Assembly (NCBI RefSeq): GCF_010233585.1
Contig: NZ_CP045997.1
Coordinates: 3,001,779-3,065,778, forward strand
DNA: 64,000 bases
From: Spirosoma endbachense
GTDB lineage: Bacteria; Bacteroidota; Bacteroidia; Cytophagales; Spirosomataceae
Direction: 5' to 3'
Part shown: positions 1-9,292 of the stretch, piece by piece
How positions within the stretch are numbered: the stretch's first letter is position 1
Layout of the letters: each line of letters starts with the position of its first letter
Position numbers and translations under genes: made by a program
Notes under the pieces: model-generated
The model's database searches: none
What the model saw: the letters and a program-made list of their open reading frames with translations, nothing else
What the model was told of the DNA's origin: nothing

Positions 1-41
1 CAACGCATCGATGGCGTTGGCTATTTTCTAGCCGTCCAATT

Positions 42-138
42 AAACGCCCAAATTTATGAGCAGATACATACGTCTTCGTCTCAGGCAGGAGCTTATTCAT
101 GAACGTTTTCTCGTCTCACTGGGGAGCCTTTTTTGAGA
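42..138 (+). repeat. Dispersed hairpin repeat, copy A (doubled hairpin)
   Basis: Starts with AAACGCCC at 42-49. It then has CGTCTCA at 77-83 followed by a GGAG loop and a degenerate closing arm (TGAAC), and a second CGTCTCA at 112-118 closed by TGAGA at 134-138. This is the only copy with two hairpins in tandem. The box at 22-38 (TATTTTCTAGCCGTCC) resembles the tail of copy H, so an earlier copy may end here. It lies upstream of the RibD-like gene. Confidence 0.7.
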
Positions 139-343
139 AAGCCGTTGAGAAGGGTACCCAGTAAAGCAACTGGCTTTACCTCATGGAAGAGAGGTTTATG
201 CGAAATCAAACCTCATCTAATTCTAACGGCAAACAGTTGGCTCACTTACCAGTAAAATGGCATAATAGCCCCCTTAATTTGTCGCATTCCGCTAGGGCTC
301 CTTTACTAAAGCAGTCCTAGCTTTGTGACCCTCAATCAGCAAG

Positions 344-910
344 ATGAGAAAGCTAGTTTTATTCGCCCACATCTCCCTAGATGGCTTTGCCGCTGACATC
401 CACGGCGGCCTGGGTTTCTTATCCTACAATCAGGAGCTCCAACAATTCGCTGATGAACTGGTAAAAACCGTAGGCGTGCCGGTTTACGGCAAGCATACCT
501 ATCAGTTAATGGCAGGCTACTGGCCTACCGTTTTAGCCGACCCAACGGCCAGCCAACACGAACTTGACCATGCACGATGGGTGGAGCAGATTCCCAAAAT
601 CGTTTTTTCCACTACCCTGCCCAGTGCGGACTGGCTTAACACCAGGTTGATCAAAGACAACGTGGTCGATGAGATCACCCAACTCAAACAGCAACCCGGC
701 AAAGACCTGGTGATTTTCGGCAGCCCTGGCCTAGCCAAAAGTTTCATGCATCTGGGCCTGATTGATGAATATAAATTAATGCTGCATCCGGTCCTACTCG
801 GGGAAGGGATCCGTCTATTTGCCAGCTCATCACCCATGAATAAGTTGAGGTTATTAGAGTCAAAAACGCTCGGTTCGGGGGTAGTGACACTGCATTACGC
901 GGCTCAATAA
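344..910 (+). CDS. Dihydrofolate reductase family protein (RibD C-terminal domain)
   Basis: A 188-residue protein of the RibD C-terminal/DHFR-like fold, close in pattern to the small stand-alone YwjB/YyaP group. Visible landmarks are SLDGFAAD near residues 11-18, the VYGKHTY segment near 47 that corresponds to the 'GR.TY' nucleotide-contact loop, and the C-terminal block IFGSPGLAKSF...HPVLLGEG typical of the family. Such proteins bind NADPH, but the substrate of the stand-alone forms is usually unknown, so a role in folate or riboflavin synthesis should not be assumed. The gene stands alone, with a repeat copy about 200 bases upstream and an NTF2-like gene 79 bases downstream. The ATG start gives the complete fold. 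Confidence 0.85.
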   Translation: MRKLVLFAHISLDGFAADIHGGLGFLSYNQELQQFADELVKTVGVPVYGKHTYQLMAGYWPTVLADPTASQHELDHARWVEQIPKIVFSTTLPSADWLNTRLIKDNVVDEITQLKQQPGKDLVIFGSPGLAKSFMHLGLIDEYKLMLHPVLLGEGIRLFASSSPMNKLRLLESKTLGSGVVTLHYAAQ

Positions 911-989
911 CCAGCTAGAAAAGGCCCCTTAAGCTGTACCCATTGTCTGTTCATCACTCATCGCATTTTACTCCATTCATTGATCCCTT

Positions 990-1388
990 ATGAGCGCAGT
1001 TGAGAATAAACACCTGATGGAAACGATTTTCTCTGAATTAGCAACGGGCAATGATCAGCCCTTTCTGGAGGCGATGGCCGACGATATGCAATGGAGGTGG
1101 ATGGGAAGTGGTCAATGGGCAAAGACCTTTCAGGGAAAACAGGCCGTAGTGAATGAGCTATGGGGGTCGGTGAAGACGACTTTACGTCCCCCTTATAAGG
1201 CGACTGCTAGGCGTATTATAGCGGAAGGGGAGTACGTGGTGGTCGAAGCAATTGGTGATAACATGACGCCTGATGGCAAGCTGTATAACAATCGCTACTG
1301 CTGGGTGTGCCGTATGGGAGAGGGTAAACTACGAGCGATCAATGAGTATATGGATACGGAACTGGTGACCATGACTTTTCAATCGTAG
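990..1388 (+). CDS. SnoaL/NTF2-like family protein
   Basis: A 132-residue protein with the cone-shaped NTF2-like (SnoaL) pattern: an N-terminal helix with a TIFSELATGN segment, then DDMQWRWMGSGQWAKTFQG, then strands ending in NRYCWVCRMGEGKLRAINEYMDTELV. The last segment is the usual 'F.I.dGKI...EY.D' strand of the ketosteroid isomerase-like group. No secretion signal is present, so it should be cytoplasmic. These folds serve as isomerases, hydrolases or binding proteins, and the sequence does not settle which. It probably continues from the reductase gene 79 bases upstream in the same direction; no terminator is visible between them. Confidence 0.8.
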   Translation: MSAVENKHLMETIFSELATGNDQPFLEAMADDMQWRWMGSGQWAKTFQGKQAVVNELWGSVKTTLRPPYKATARRIIAEGEYVVVEAIGDNMTPDGKLYNNRYCWVCRMGEGKLRAINEYMDTELVTMTFQS

Positions 1389-1544
1389 CCGTTGACTGAA
1401 CCTCACATGAACTGAGTCAAAAATCAAGAAATGGAGCGTTTTTGGATAATTTGCAAAACAGATTTACCAAACCAAAAATATCCATTCCTGTCTCGTATTC
1501 CTGTTCAACTATAATAATAGGTCTACTGATTTATTGGATCTTTA

Positions 1545-1946
1545 TTAGAGATGGTGACGGAGAAATCCCAATAGGGCTACAAAGAGGACAGAGCCAATCC
1601 AAATCAACCAGAAAACGATTCTTTTTCGTTTGGTTACCTCAAAACAGTATAATGGAGTTAAGCCGGTTTGTCTATCGACTTTTAAGTAATTGAAAAGCAG
1701 ATAGTATAAAGTCCCAAAGATAGTTCCCGTTAAAAAGTTGACGTGGTACTTCTGTATTCCACCCGTAGTGAGCTTCGACTGAATAAGCCAGAGGATTGCC
1801 CAGTAGCCTCCTACTAGCATACAAAAGAATCCCAAACTCAATTGCAGGAGTGTACTAAACCAGGGCAGGTTATTATTTCTGCCAATTTTTTGGTCCCGCT
1901 GGTGGAGTTGGAAAAAGGTATAGAAATACTGGTATAGAAATTCCAT
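1545..1946 (-). CDS. Small membrane protein of unknown function
   Basis: A 133-residue protein I do not recognise. It has three hydrophobic segments, near residues 30-55 (LLQLSLGFFCMLVGGYWAILWLI), 70-88 (FLTGTIFGTLYYLLF) and 110-130 (IVFWLIWIGSVLFVALLGFL), separated by short basic loops, which suggests an inner-membrane protein. The minus-strand ATG has hydrophobic periodicity downstream, whereas the overlapping plus-strand frame at 1442-1693 looks like a shadow. Neighbours run in the opposite direction, so it is probably a single-gene unit. It could be an orphan accessory gene. Confidence 0.55.
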   Translation of the reverse strand: MEFLYQYFYTFFQLHQRDQKIGRNNNLPWFSTLLQLSLGFFCMLVGGYWAILWLIQSKLTTGGIQKYHVNFLTGTIFGTLYYLLFNYLKVDRQTGLTPLYCFEVTKRKRIVFWLIWIGSVLFVALLGFLRHHL

Positions 1947-2122
1947 CGGTTGACATTGCCCAGTTAGATAAATGCACCGAACTTAGATTTATCATATAAA
2001 ATGATGGAAGGTGAAAGCAAGTCAGTATGCCTCAAATTTTAAGGATGAGGATTCAATACTAGCCAACCTTAAAGCCTAAGGCATGGATAACCTTGAAACA
2101 TCATTGTTACAGAATCATATAA

Positions 2123-2141
2123 TGAGGAGGGTATTTTGAGA
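2123..2141 (+). repeat. Dispersed hairpin repeat, partial copy B
   Basis: TGAGGAGGGTATTTTGAGA matches positions 15540-15558 of copy G at 18 of 19 bases, but the CGTCTCA arm is missing here. The 500-base gap between 1946 and 2450 otherwise shows no gene; it should contain the promoters of the divergent neighbours. Confidence 0.5.
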
Positions 2142-2449
2142 TTCAGCAGGTAGTCATTCTGTCGTCTTCTCTATAATCGGAGTTCTCGTTCCAAGGGGCA
2201 GCCGTATTGAAGCCGCCAATCAGCTTTTTGTATAATTTAACTTATTGCCGCTTAATGCTGACGACTTATAGCCTCTAAAATGCGCCGAGTTTTGCCTGGT
2301 GGAAAAAGCGAATTAGGTGTAAATGGCTAGGGCACTAATGATATTGGAGGAAATTAAGCGATTTATCTTGTCGGTAAACAGCAATTCAGCTGGCGGCAAG
2401 ATTTCCGCTTTGTTGTAAATTGCAGCACTTACCCGCTTAATTCGCGCTC

Positions 2450-3394
2450 ATGACCACTACCGGGCTCCACGCTCTTTATCAGGAGCTCTCGCTTTGCACC
2501 GGCCTCGACCTGCATCAACTGCTACCTCAGGATATTCAGCACGAGGTCGGCCAAGTCAATGCGTTCCACTTGGCGGACCTCTGGCGGTCGACCCAACTAC
2601 AGCCCGATACGCCCTACCCCATCCCCTCTTTTTACAAAATCAGTTTAGTGAGCACCCCCAGCCGGGCCGAGTGCGCCGACAAAACCATCGAGGTTGCCCC
2701 CGATGCGTTGGTGTTTTTAACGCCCAAGGTGTCATTTCAGTGGCGACCCACCCAGGCACAGCAAGGCCAATTCTGCATCTTCACGGCCGAGTTTCTCCTA
2801 CCCATCCTTGGGGGACTCACGCCTGGCGAAATGCCCTTGTTCAAGGAGGACGGGTATCTAGTATTTCAACTAACACCGACCCAAAAGGCGCGGGCTGCGG
2901 CTATTTTCGTCCAGATCCATGAAGAACTGGCCTCCGATTATGCCCACAAATACGACCTGCTACGAGCCTATGTGGTAGAACTACTGCACATGGGTCAGAA
3001 GCAGCAGGCCAACACGCTGCGTCAACCCGCCCACTCAGCCAAGGCCCGGCTCACCGCGCGCTTCGTGGAATTGCTAGAGCGGCAGTTTCCGCTCACTACC
3101 CCCCAGCAGCGCGTGCCGCTGCGTACGGCGAAAGATTTTGCCGCTCGCTTAGCCGTGCATGTTAATCACTTGAATAAGGTGCTTAAGGAACGCACCGGCC
3201 AAACGACTTCTGAGCTGATCGGCGGGCGACTCGTGCAGGAAGCCAAAGTGCTGCTACGCCAGTCCGACTGGACGCTTTGGGAAATTGCGGACAGTCTGGG
3301 TTTTGTGGACGTGGCTCATTTTTCGCACTTTTTCCGCCGCTACGTCAGTGTCAGTCCGGGTACATTCCGGACAGGGGAAGCCGTCGTGATTTGA
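2450..3394 (+). CDS. AraC family transcriptional regulator
   Basis: A 314-residue regulator. The N-terminal 200 residues form an AraC-type sensing domain without a recognisable metal site. The C-terminal part, from about residue 220, carries the double helix-turn-helix: FAARLAVHVNHLNKVLKERT as the first HTH and WTLWEIADSLGFVDVAHFSHFF followed by RRYVSVSPGTFR as the second, which is the AraC/XylS signature. The ATG at 2450 gives the expected length. The SDR gene begins only about 90 bases after its stop, in the same direction, so the regulator probably controls or is co-transcribed with that oxidoreductase. It resembles the regulator at 35525-36436, where NHLNK and EAKVLL are shared. Confidence 0.9.
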   Translation: MTTTGLHALYQELSLCTGLDLHQLLPQDIQHEVGQVNAFHLADLWRSTQLQPDTPYPIPSFYKISLVSTPSRAECADKTIEVAPDALVFLTPKVSFQWRPTQAQQGQFCIFTAEFLLPILGGLTPGEMPLFKEDGYLVFQLTPTQKARAAAIFVQIHEELASDYAHKYDLLRAYVVELLHMGQKQQANTLRQPAHSAKARLTARFVELLERQFPLTTPQQRVPLRTAKDFAARLAVHVNHLNKVLKERTGQTTSELIGGRLVQEAKVLLRQSDWTLWEIADSLGFVDVAHFSHFFRRYVSVSPGTFRTGEAVVI

Positions 3395-3486
3395 TTCCTA
3401 CAAAAAGTTGATTGGCGGCTACAATACGGCTGCCCCCTACGCAGGGGACCTTTGTGGTGTTGACTACAACCCCAATCGTTTCACCT

Positions 3487-4239
3487 ATGAGTACATCTAA
3501 AATCGCGTTAATTACCGGCGGCAGCCGGGGCTTGGGTAGGGATATGGCCTTGAAGTTAGCTCAGCAGGGCATCGATATCATCTTGACTTACCGCCGACAG
3601 CAGACCGAAGCCGCGGCCGTAGTGGCCGACATCGAAGCGTTAGGATGTCGCGCTGTGGCCTTGGCCCTAAACGTGGCCGACTTGAGCACGTTTGCGTTGT
3701 TTTTTACCCAACTCACGAGGGTACTGACCGATACGTTCGGGACCGATCGGTTCGACTTTCTGCTTAACAACGCGGGTACCAGTCTGAATGCGTCGATTAC
3801 GGAGACGACCGAGGCCCAATTTGATGAGATGCTCAACGTGCACCTCAAAGGTGTGTTTTTCTTCACGCAGCGAGCTCTACCCCTGCTGCGCAACGGTGGC
3901 CGCATCATCAACATTTCTTCGTCGACTACCCGGAGCTCCTTTGCGGGCGTTTCGGCCTACGCGGCGATGAAAGGAGCGGTGGAAGTTTTTACGCGCTATT
4001 TAGCCCTTGAATTGGGCAGTCGGGGTATTGCGGCTAATTCGATTGCCCCGGGTGCGATCTTTAATTGCGGGGATATAACGGATACGCCCGAGGTACGGGC
4101 CTGGGTGGCTCAGTCCACTGCTTTGGGCCGCGTTGCTGAGCCGGATGACATCGGCGGTATCGCTTCTTTTCTGTGTACCGATGCGGCCCGGTGGCTGAAT
4201 GGCCAACGCATAGAGGCCACGGGCGGTATAGCCTTATAG
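3487..4239 (+). CDS. SDR family NAD(P)-dependent oxidoreductase
   Basis: A classical short-chain dehydrogenase of about 250 residues. It shows the cofactor loop TGGSRGLG at residues 10-17, NNAG in the central strand, the catalytic serine region NISSS and the YAAMK motif (Tyr-x-x-x-Lys), followed by the PG...N segment. I chose ATG 3487 because it places the Rossmann glycine motif where the family has it; the frame is open back to 3412 but that extension has no family counterpart. It follows the AraC gene in the same direction. The substrate cannot be read from the sequence. A strong inverted repeat lies just after the stop. Confidence 0.9.
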   Translation: MSTSKIALITGGSRGLGRDMALKLAQQGIDIILTYRRQQTEAAAVVADIEALGCRAVALALNVADLSTFALFFTQLTRVLTDTFGTDRFDFLLNNAGTSLNASITETTEAQFDEMLNVHLKGVFFFTQRALPLLRNGGRIINISSSTTRSSFAGVSAYAAMKGAVEVFTRYLALELGSRGIAANSIAPGAIFNCGDITDTPEVRAWVAQSTALGRVAEPDDIGGIASFLCTDAARWLNGQRIEATGGIAL

Positions 4240-4265
4240 AAGTACTAAGCGGACTAATTTCGAAC

Positions 4266-4338
4266 CATCAATGGGGTTTCAAAAGCACGCAGTCGCTGGA
4301 CCAACTAGTAACTGCGTACTTTTGAAACCCCATTGATG
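4266..4338. terminator. Long inverted repeat after the SDR gene, probable terminator
   Basis: Arms 4266-4293 and 4311-4338 are complementary over 28 bases with one mismatch (C at 4286 against the expected T), around a 17-base spacer. The structure starts 26 bases after the SDR stop. There is no clear T tract, so it may stabilise the 3' end rather than terminate directly. The rest of the 384-base gap to the next gene shows no gene. Confidence 0.65.
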
Positions 4339-4622
4339 TATCACAAATGAGCGATTTGTGAGAATGTTCACGTTTAAACTAGCTGCTGAAATTTTTGTAG
4401 ACTGGCTACCCTAGTATCGATTCTTATCCCAAATGAGAAGCAGAAATAGATCAACTGCTATCAATGACCAGCAGAGAGTCAGCGCATTTATCCATTCGAG
4501 GAACAATCTAAAAAAACGCTTTCAAAAGTAGATGTGGTTTGATCGGATGAATGTCGTTTTTTTACTTGTCGTATTCCCCTGAGGACCAGTATGTTTGTGG
4601 CGGACCTTAACTCGTCTTAAGC

Positions 4623-5378
4623 ATGAAAACAGCTACGCTCTTGCTACTGTCCACACTGATTACGTTTAACACATTTTCGCAAAATACCTCCAAACATGCC
4701 ACACGCCTGTATTTGTTTGTTCACGGAGCCTGGGGCGGGGGCTGGGAGTATAAACAAGTCGATTCCATCCTCACCGCTCAAGGGGCTAAGGTCTATCATC
4801 CTACTCTGACGGGGCTGGGTGAACGGGTACATCTGGCCAGCCCCCAGATCAGCTTACGCACTCATATCACCGACATTGTCAATGTCATCCGTTTTGAGAA
4901 TCTGCACAATATTATCCTGGTTGGACATAGTTATGGAGGAATGGTTATTTCGGGGGTCGCCGATCAAGTTCCGGACAGGATCAAGCAGCTGATTTATGTA
5001 GATGCATTTGTGCCCAACAACGGCGAAAGTTTATTCAGGGCAATCGGGCATACTGGCGAAGCATCAACAAAACCTCACACCAAAGATGGCTTTGTGAAGT
5101 ACTTCTTTGGCCCAACTAAACCGTTCCCCCCAACCGACGTACCACAACCGTTGAAGACCTTTACGGAGCCACTGACCCTGAGCAATCCTGCCGTCCTGAA
5201 AATCCCGACCTGGTATATTTTGATGACCAAAAACGGGGACAGGCAGAAAGCGGGGTTTGCCTCCTCAGCCCAACGAGCCCAACAACGTGGGTGGCCAATT
5301 TTGACCTTAGAGGGGGGGCATTATGCCATGCGAGACCAACCCGCCAACCTAGTACGAGTGCTGGAAAAATGTAAGTAA
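4623..5378 (+). CDS. Secreted alpha/beta hydrolase (esterase-like)
   Basis: A 251-residue alpha/beta hydrolase with an N-terminal signal peptide (about 19 residues ending FNTFSQ). The strand-loop FVHGAWGGGWEY supplies the oxyanion region, VGHSYGGMV holds the nucleophile serine, and EGGHYAMRDQP near the C-terminus holds the catalytic histidine. The arrangement GLGERVHL...LRTHITDI is typical of the salicylate esterase/hydroxynitrile lyase-like group. It should act in the periplasm on a small ester. An AraC regulator starts 33 bases downstream on the same strand, so the two probably form a regulated pair. Confidence 0.85.
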   Translation: MKTATLLLLSTLITFNTFSQNTSKHATRLYLFVHGAWGGGWEYKQVDSILTAQGAKVYHPTLTGLGERVHLASPQISLRTHITDIVNVIRFENLHNIILVGHSYGGMVISGVADQVPDRIKQLIYVDAFVPNNGESLFRAIGHTGEASTKPHTKDGFVKYFFGPTKPFPPTDVPQPLKTFTEPLTLSNPAVLKIPTWYILMTKNGDRQKAGFASSAQRAQQRGWPILTLEGGHYAMRDQPANLVRVLEKCK

Positions 5379-5411
5379 CTTTATCCACCACCATCGCACC
5401 TCCATAAAGCC

Positions 5412-6230
5412 ATGATTTTCCGTAAAGTACCACCCTGTCCAGCCTTGCAGTCCTTTGTAAGATACTATCTACTGGTTAACCTGTACGGCGATTTTAATCA
5501 CCTAACGCCCTATCCGGCCCGAGCCGAGCAGGCGCTTGTCTTTTTTGCCCGTGGCTATATCCAAGCCTACGATCCCTTGACGCAAACAGCCTCAAAAATT
5601 GCCGCTACTGCCTTATTTGGTCAACAGGTATCCCGGCTTGATTTTCAGGTATTTGCCCAGACTGAGTACCTCATGCTGATGATCGTATTTCAACCTGGGG
5701 CCATGTATCGGTTCCTGGGGTTCTCCAGTCAGGAGTTGACACGCGAATTTTGTGACGCCGAATCGGTGATTAGCTCAGAGTTACAATCCGTCAATGATCA
5801 GATTGCCAATGCCCGCGATTATGCCCAAATGATTCATCGGGCCGAAACCTATTTGCTGGGCAAGCTGAGCAGGCTAAAAATTGATTTACATCCAATCGAC
5901 CGAATTGGGCAATTGTTGCTGCACAATCCCAGCCCTTTTTCGTTGGATTGGCTGGCGGGCCAAGCGAATTTGAGCCCCCGCCAATTTGAACGGAAATTCA
6001 CGGATCGGATCGGCATCGGCCCCAAACTGTACAGCCGCATTAGCCGCTTTTTTCTGACCTTAGACTACAAAGAAAGGCATCCCAATGTTGACTGGCTTAC
6101 CATCGCTCTCCACTTTGGCTATACGGATTACTATCATTTAGTCAAAGATTTCAAGCAGTTTGCCCATGTTAGGCCAAACCTGATGCTGCACGAATATAGT
6201 CAACGGCCCGAAATCATTGTCAACTTATAG
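5412..6230 (+). CDS. AraC family transcriptional regulator
   Basis: A 272-residue regulator with an N-terminal sensing domain of the DUF6597 type (CPALQSFVRYYLLVN, FQPGAMYRFLGFS) and a C-terminal AraC helix-turn-helix (LDWLAGQANLSPRQFERKF and HFGYTDYYHLVKDFKQF). The same architecture and many of the same residues recur in the regulator at 42446-43294, so the two are paralogues. It lies 33 bases after the secreted esterase gene on the same strand and is its likely regulator. The ATG at 5412 gives the full N-terminal domain. Confidence 0.9.
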   Translation: MIFRKVPPCPALQSFVRYYLLVNLYGDFNHLTPYPARAEQALVFFARGYIQAYDPLTQTASKIAATALFGQQVSRLDFQVFAQTEYLMLMIVFQPGAMYRFLGFSSQELTREFCDAESVISSELQSVNDQIANARDYAQMIHRAETYLLGKLSRLKIDLHPIDRIGQLLLHNPSPFSLDWLAGQANLSPRQFERKFTDRIGIGPKLYSRISRFFLTLDYKERHPNVDWLTIALHFGYTDYYHLVKDFKQFAHVRPNLMLHEYSQRPEIIVNL

Positions 6231-6590
6231 CTTGCCCAATTCACTTGGCCTTTAAGTGGAGGCAATCAAGGTTGGGTAAATCTTCTGAATCGCATCAACG
6301 AATGACTACATTTCTTTTTGCTTGGCCAACTAGCTCCTGAGTTGAACCAGGGTGACTAAGCCTGGTCCGAGCCACAAAACGACCGACTCAAAATGGGTTT
6401 CTGAGCTTCCGTTTGCGGGTTGCCCTCGACACGAGGAACGCCCCGCAGCCGGGCCGCTGGAGCGGTCAGGTTTTGGTCGGTGGGGCAGTTTGTGTCTGAT
6501 AGGGCAAACGTCCCGATAAGTGTAGTTGAAGCGATTAGCATACCCGTATTCGTGTAACGAGTCAGATGCCCTTTTATCTTGTCAAGAGCT
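6231..6590. other. Gene-free gap
   Basis: About 360 bases between the AraC gene and the carboxylesterase. A short minus-strand frame (6356-6541) lies here but has no recognisable protein features. No repeat copy or terminator was seen. Confidence 0.4.
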
Positions 6591-8240
6591 ATGTTCTATC
6601 GATTAATTAACCTGCTGCTTATGAGTACACCAAGCACGATGCTTTGGTTAACGTCTAGTTTATTCGTCTGCACACAATTTATTCAGATCAAAAGTAACCT
6701 AAGCGCCCCTCCCCGAGTGACGATTGATGCAGGCCCGTTAGAGGGCTTCGTTGATTCAACAAATGTGTTCATGTTTCAGGGTATCCCATATGCTGCTCCA
6801 CCGGTCGGTCAACGAAGATGGCAGCCCCCCCAACCACCAGCTCCCTGGACAGGGATTCGGATGGCCACCGAATACGGCCCTTCCTGTCCCCAGTCTACCA
6901 GGGAATGGGGGCCCACTAGTGAAGACTGCCTGTATCTGAATGTGTACACAACAGTCTTGGCTAAAGCGAAAAAACAGGCTTCTCGTCCTGTGATGGTGTG
7001 GATTCATGGAGGAGGTTATCTTGGGGGCAGTGCAAGGGGGTATGATGGTCGTACGTTGGCCCGTAAGGGAGTCGTCGTGGTCACATTGAATTACCGATTA
7101 GGCCCACTCGGCTACCTGGCTCACCCTGCATTGGCAGCGGAGTCTGCCCAAGGCAGTACCGGAAACTATGGGCTCCTGGATCAGATTGCCGCTCTTCAAT
7201 GGGTGCAACGAAATATTGTCCAGTTCGGAGGGAATCCCCATAACGTTACCGTCTTTGGCGAATCAGCGGGTGGATTCGCCGTTGGTGCTCTGCTGGCCAC
7301 TCCTTTAGCCAACGGGCTATTTCAACGGGCTATTCTGCAAAGCGGAACTGGTATTCATAATGGTATCCATAGGCTTGAGACTGCCCGCACTCTCGCGCTG
7401 TCAGGGGCTATGACACTGGGTATTGACCGGCAGGATACGTCAGCCGCACGTGCGCTACGGGCTATCGATGCTCAACGGATTATCGATGCTTACCCTTGGC
7501 CTAAACGAGGCCCATTACGAAGTTATCAGGTCTGGTTTGGCCCGGTAATCGACGGTTGGGCATTACCGCTGCCTCTGGATCAAGCTATTAGTCGGGGCCG
7601 ATGGAATCAAGTCCCTATTCTGGTCGGCAGTACGGCTGCCGAAGGTATTCGATTTCAACCTCAGCCAGCCGCTCAATCATTACCGGCCTATTATGACCTA
7701 TTGGGTAAGGGCGACCTTGGGGATACATCGGGTAAGCTGGCTCAGTTGTATGCCGTTGCTGATACGAGTGAACTCTTAGTTCGGTCGCAGGAAATAGTAG
7801 GCGATCTGGGCTTTGGCGCACCGACTCGTGCCTTAGCTCGACTGGTAACAAAGGCCGGAGGGCGTGCTTACGTCTATTATTTCACTCGACAATCCGTTGA
7901 TGATTTGGGCCATCAACTCCCAGCCGTACACACGTCTGAATTGCCGTTCGTATTTGGGGTAGTACCGAATCAATGGACTGCATTTGCGAACAATGGGCAG
8001 ACCGCTTACGATATAATCCTGGCTGATGCGATGAGTGACTATTGGATCGCGTTTGCCAGGGATGGTAATCCCAATGGGACGACTACTAAAGTAAAATGGC
8101 CCCATTGGCCTGTTTATAACTTAATGACCAACGCGTACCAAGACTTGGGTGCCCGGATACACTCAGGGCAGCAATTGCGGACAAACTACTACGATGCCCT
8201 CGACCAGTTGGCTCGCCAGCAAGGAGAAATTCGACCATGA
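6591..8240 (+). CDS. Type B carboxylesterase/lipase
   Basis: A carboxylesterase of about 549 residues. It has the type B signatures EDCLYLNVYT and FGESAGGF (nucleophile serine), the oxyanion loop HGGGY, and the late HTSELPFVFG segment with the catalytic histidine. An N-terminal hydrophobic stretch after the start suggests export. The frame opens with a TTG at 6579; ATG 6591 or ATG 6621 are more plausible starts, and both leave the fold intact. The enzyme should hydrolyse carboxylic esters, with substrate unknown. A repeat copy begins directly after its stop and separates it from the VOC gene. Confidence 0.9.
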   Translation: MFYRLINLLLMSTPSTMLWLTSSLFVCTQFIQIKSNLSAPPRVTIDAGPLEGFVDSTNVFMFQGIPYAAPPVGQRRWQPPQPPAPWTGIRMATEYGPSCPQSTREWGPTSEDCLYLNVYTTVLAKAKKQASRPVMVWIHGGGYLGGSARGYDGRTLARKGVVVVTLNYRLGPLGYLAHPALAAESAQGSTGNYGLLDQIAALQWVQRNIVQFGGNPHNVTVFGESAGGFAVGALLATPLANGLFQRAILQSGTGIHNGIHRLETARTLALSGAMTLGIDRQDTSAARALRAIDAQRIIDAYPWPKRGPLRSYQVWFGPVIDGWALPLPLDQAISRGRWNQVPILVGSTAAEGIRFQPQPAAQSLPAYYDLLGKGDLGDTSGKLAQLYAVADTSELLVRSQEIVGDLGFGAPTRALARLVTKAGGRAYVYYFTRQSVDDLGHQLPAVHTSELPFVFGVVPNQWTAFANNGQTAYDIILADAMSDYWIAFARDGNPNGTTTKVKWPHWPVYNLMTNAYQDLGARIHSGQQLRTNYYDALDQLARQQGEIRP

Positions 8241-8248
8241 TTAAGGCT

Positions 8249-8330
8249 TAAAAGGAGCGTATTTTGAGATTGAGCCAAAGATCGTTTACCTGTCAATCAA
8301 CAATCTATTTTTCGTACTTTACTTACCAAA
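8249..8330 (+). repeat. Dispersed hairpin repeat, copy C (5' part missing)
   Basis: AAAGGAGCGTATTTTGAGAT at 8251-8270 matches the loop and closing arm of the repeat, but the CGTCTCA arm is absent; the carboxylesterase stop lies 10 bases upstream. The downstream box TCGTACTTTACTTACCAAAG at about 8312-8331 is shared with copies E and F. Confidence 0.6.
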
Positions 8331-8366
8331 GTACAAAACAGTGTAATTTGTAGCCCCTACCCTACA

Positions 8367-9047
8367 ATGGAGTTAGATCATATTTTTATATTTACTCATC
8401 AGGCGGAACAGGTCGCTAGCACATTACAATCCTTTGGCTTGAGTGAAGGCACAGCCAATGTCCACCCCGGCCAAGGAACTGCATGTCGGCGCTTCTTTTT
8501 TCAGAATGCGTACTTAGAATTAGCCTGGGTGAATAATAAAGATGAAATTAAAAACCCAGTGATCGAACGAACCAAACTGTGGGAAAGATCACAATATAGC
8601 CTCACCCAGTTTTGTCCATTTGGCCTTTGTTTCCGAACCAAACAGAAATCTGAACAGTCTATTGACCTATTTTTTGAGGATGGCTGGCGATATTATTCCA
8701 TTTATTTACCCGAAGGTCAATTTGCCAACATTGCCTCAAATGAGGATTTCCCAACGGAACCTATGCTCTTTGAGATGCCATTTTTTGGCTTGTCTCCGAA
8801 AGACTACCCGTTTGAAAAGCAGCAACCATTGACTCATGCAAAGGGATTCCATCAACTGACGAAAGTAGCCTTAACGCTTCCTTCTCCAATCAAGGACTTT
8901 TCCCTGGCTCTCAGAAAGGTTCTTCATGAAAGTATGATTCAAGTATCATTTGGTGAGACCTATTTAGCAGCCTTAGAATTTGACGATGGCAAACAAGGTA
9001 AACTGAAAGATTTCGATCCTTTGATTCCATTACGTATTACCTGGTAG
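8367..9047 (+). CDS. VOC superfamily (glyoxalase-like) protein
   Basis: A 226-residue protein with the opening LDHIFIFT and the AYLELAWVN strand of the glyoxalase-like (Glyoxalase_3 type) domain, in which a His near the N-terminus and a Glu on a later strand can bind a metal. The second half is a divergent repeat of the same fold, as usual for this family. No secretion signal is present. Family members include dioxygenases, lactoylglutathione lyases and resistance proteins, and nothing here picks one. It is a single gene between a repeat copy and a 245-base gap. Confidence 0.75.
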   Translation: MELDHIFIFTHQAEQVASTLQSFGLSEGTANVHPGQGTACRRFFFQNAYLELAWVNNKDEIKNPVIERTKLWERSQYSLTQFCPFGLCFRTKQKSEQSIDLFFEDGWRYYSIYLPEGQFANIASNEDFPTEPMLFEMPFFGLSPKDYPFEKQQPLTHAKGFHQLTKVALTLPSPIKDFSLALRKVLHESMIQVSFGETYLAALEFDDGKQGKLKDFDPLIPLRITW

Positions 9048-9292
9048 CAAAGACTTGAGTTCTCTAATGAACAACGGTTCACTATTTTAAAGTACCCGCT
9101 TAATTGGCCGCTGCTCCGCGCCGACGGACCGGTACGAATCGGTAAATGCACCCACGAGTCTGTTCAACAACTTGGCTATTTTTAAATGCACAGGTCAGGA
9201 CCCCCTGTTTATCAACCGGTAACTAAAGAAGGATAGCTAACGGATATTCCGTTTGGTAGCTTACAAGTTGTTTTTATATAAAGCTAACAATC

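Noticed and set aside
1409..1445. Further copy of the dispersed repeat
   Set aside because: Shares only GGAGCGTTTTTGGA, with no paired arms.
1442..1693. Plus-strand open frame of 83 codons
   Set aside because: Overlaps the membrane protein frame on the minus strand, begins with TTG and has no protein-like pattern.
4266..4338. Terminal repeats of a small transposon
   Set aside because: The spacer is only 17 bases and no duplicated target flanks the arms, so a hairpin after the stop codon is a better reading.
6356..6541. Minus-strand frame of 61 codons
   Set aside because: No recognisable motif, no clear start region, and composition without protein character.
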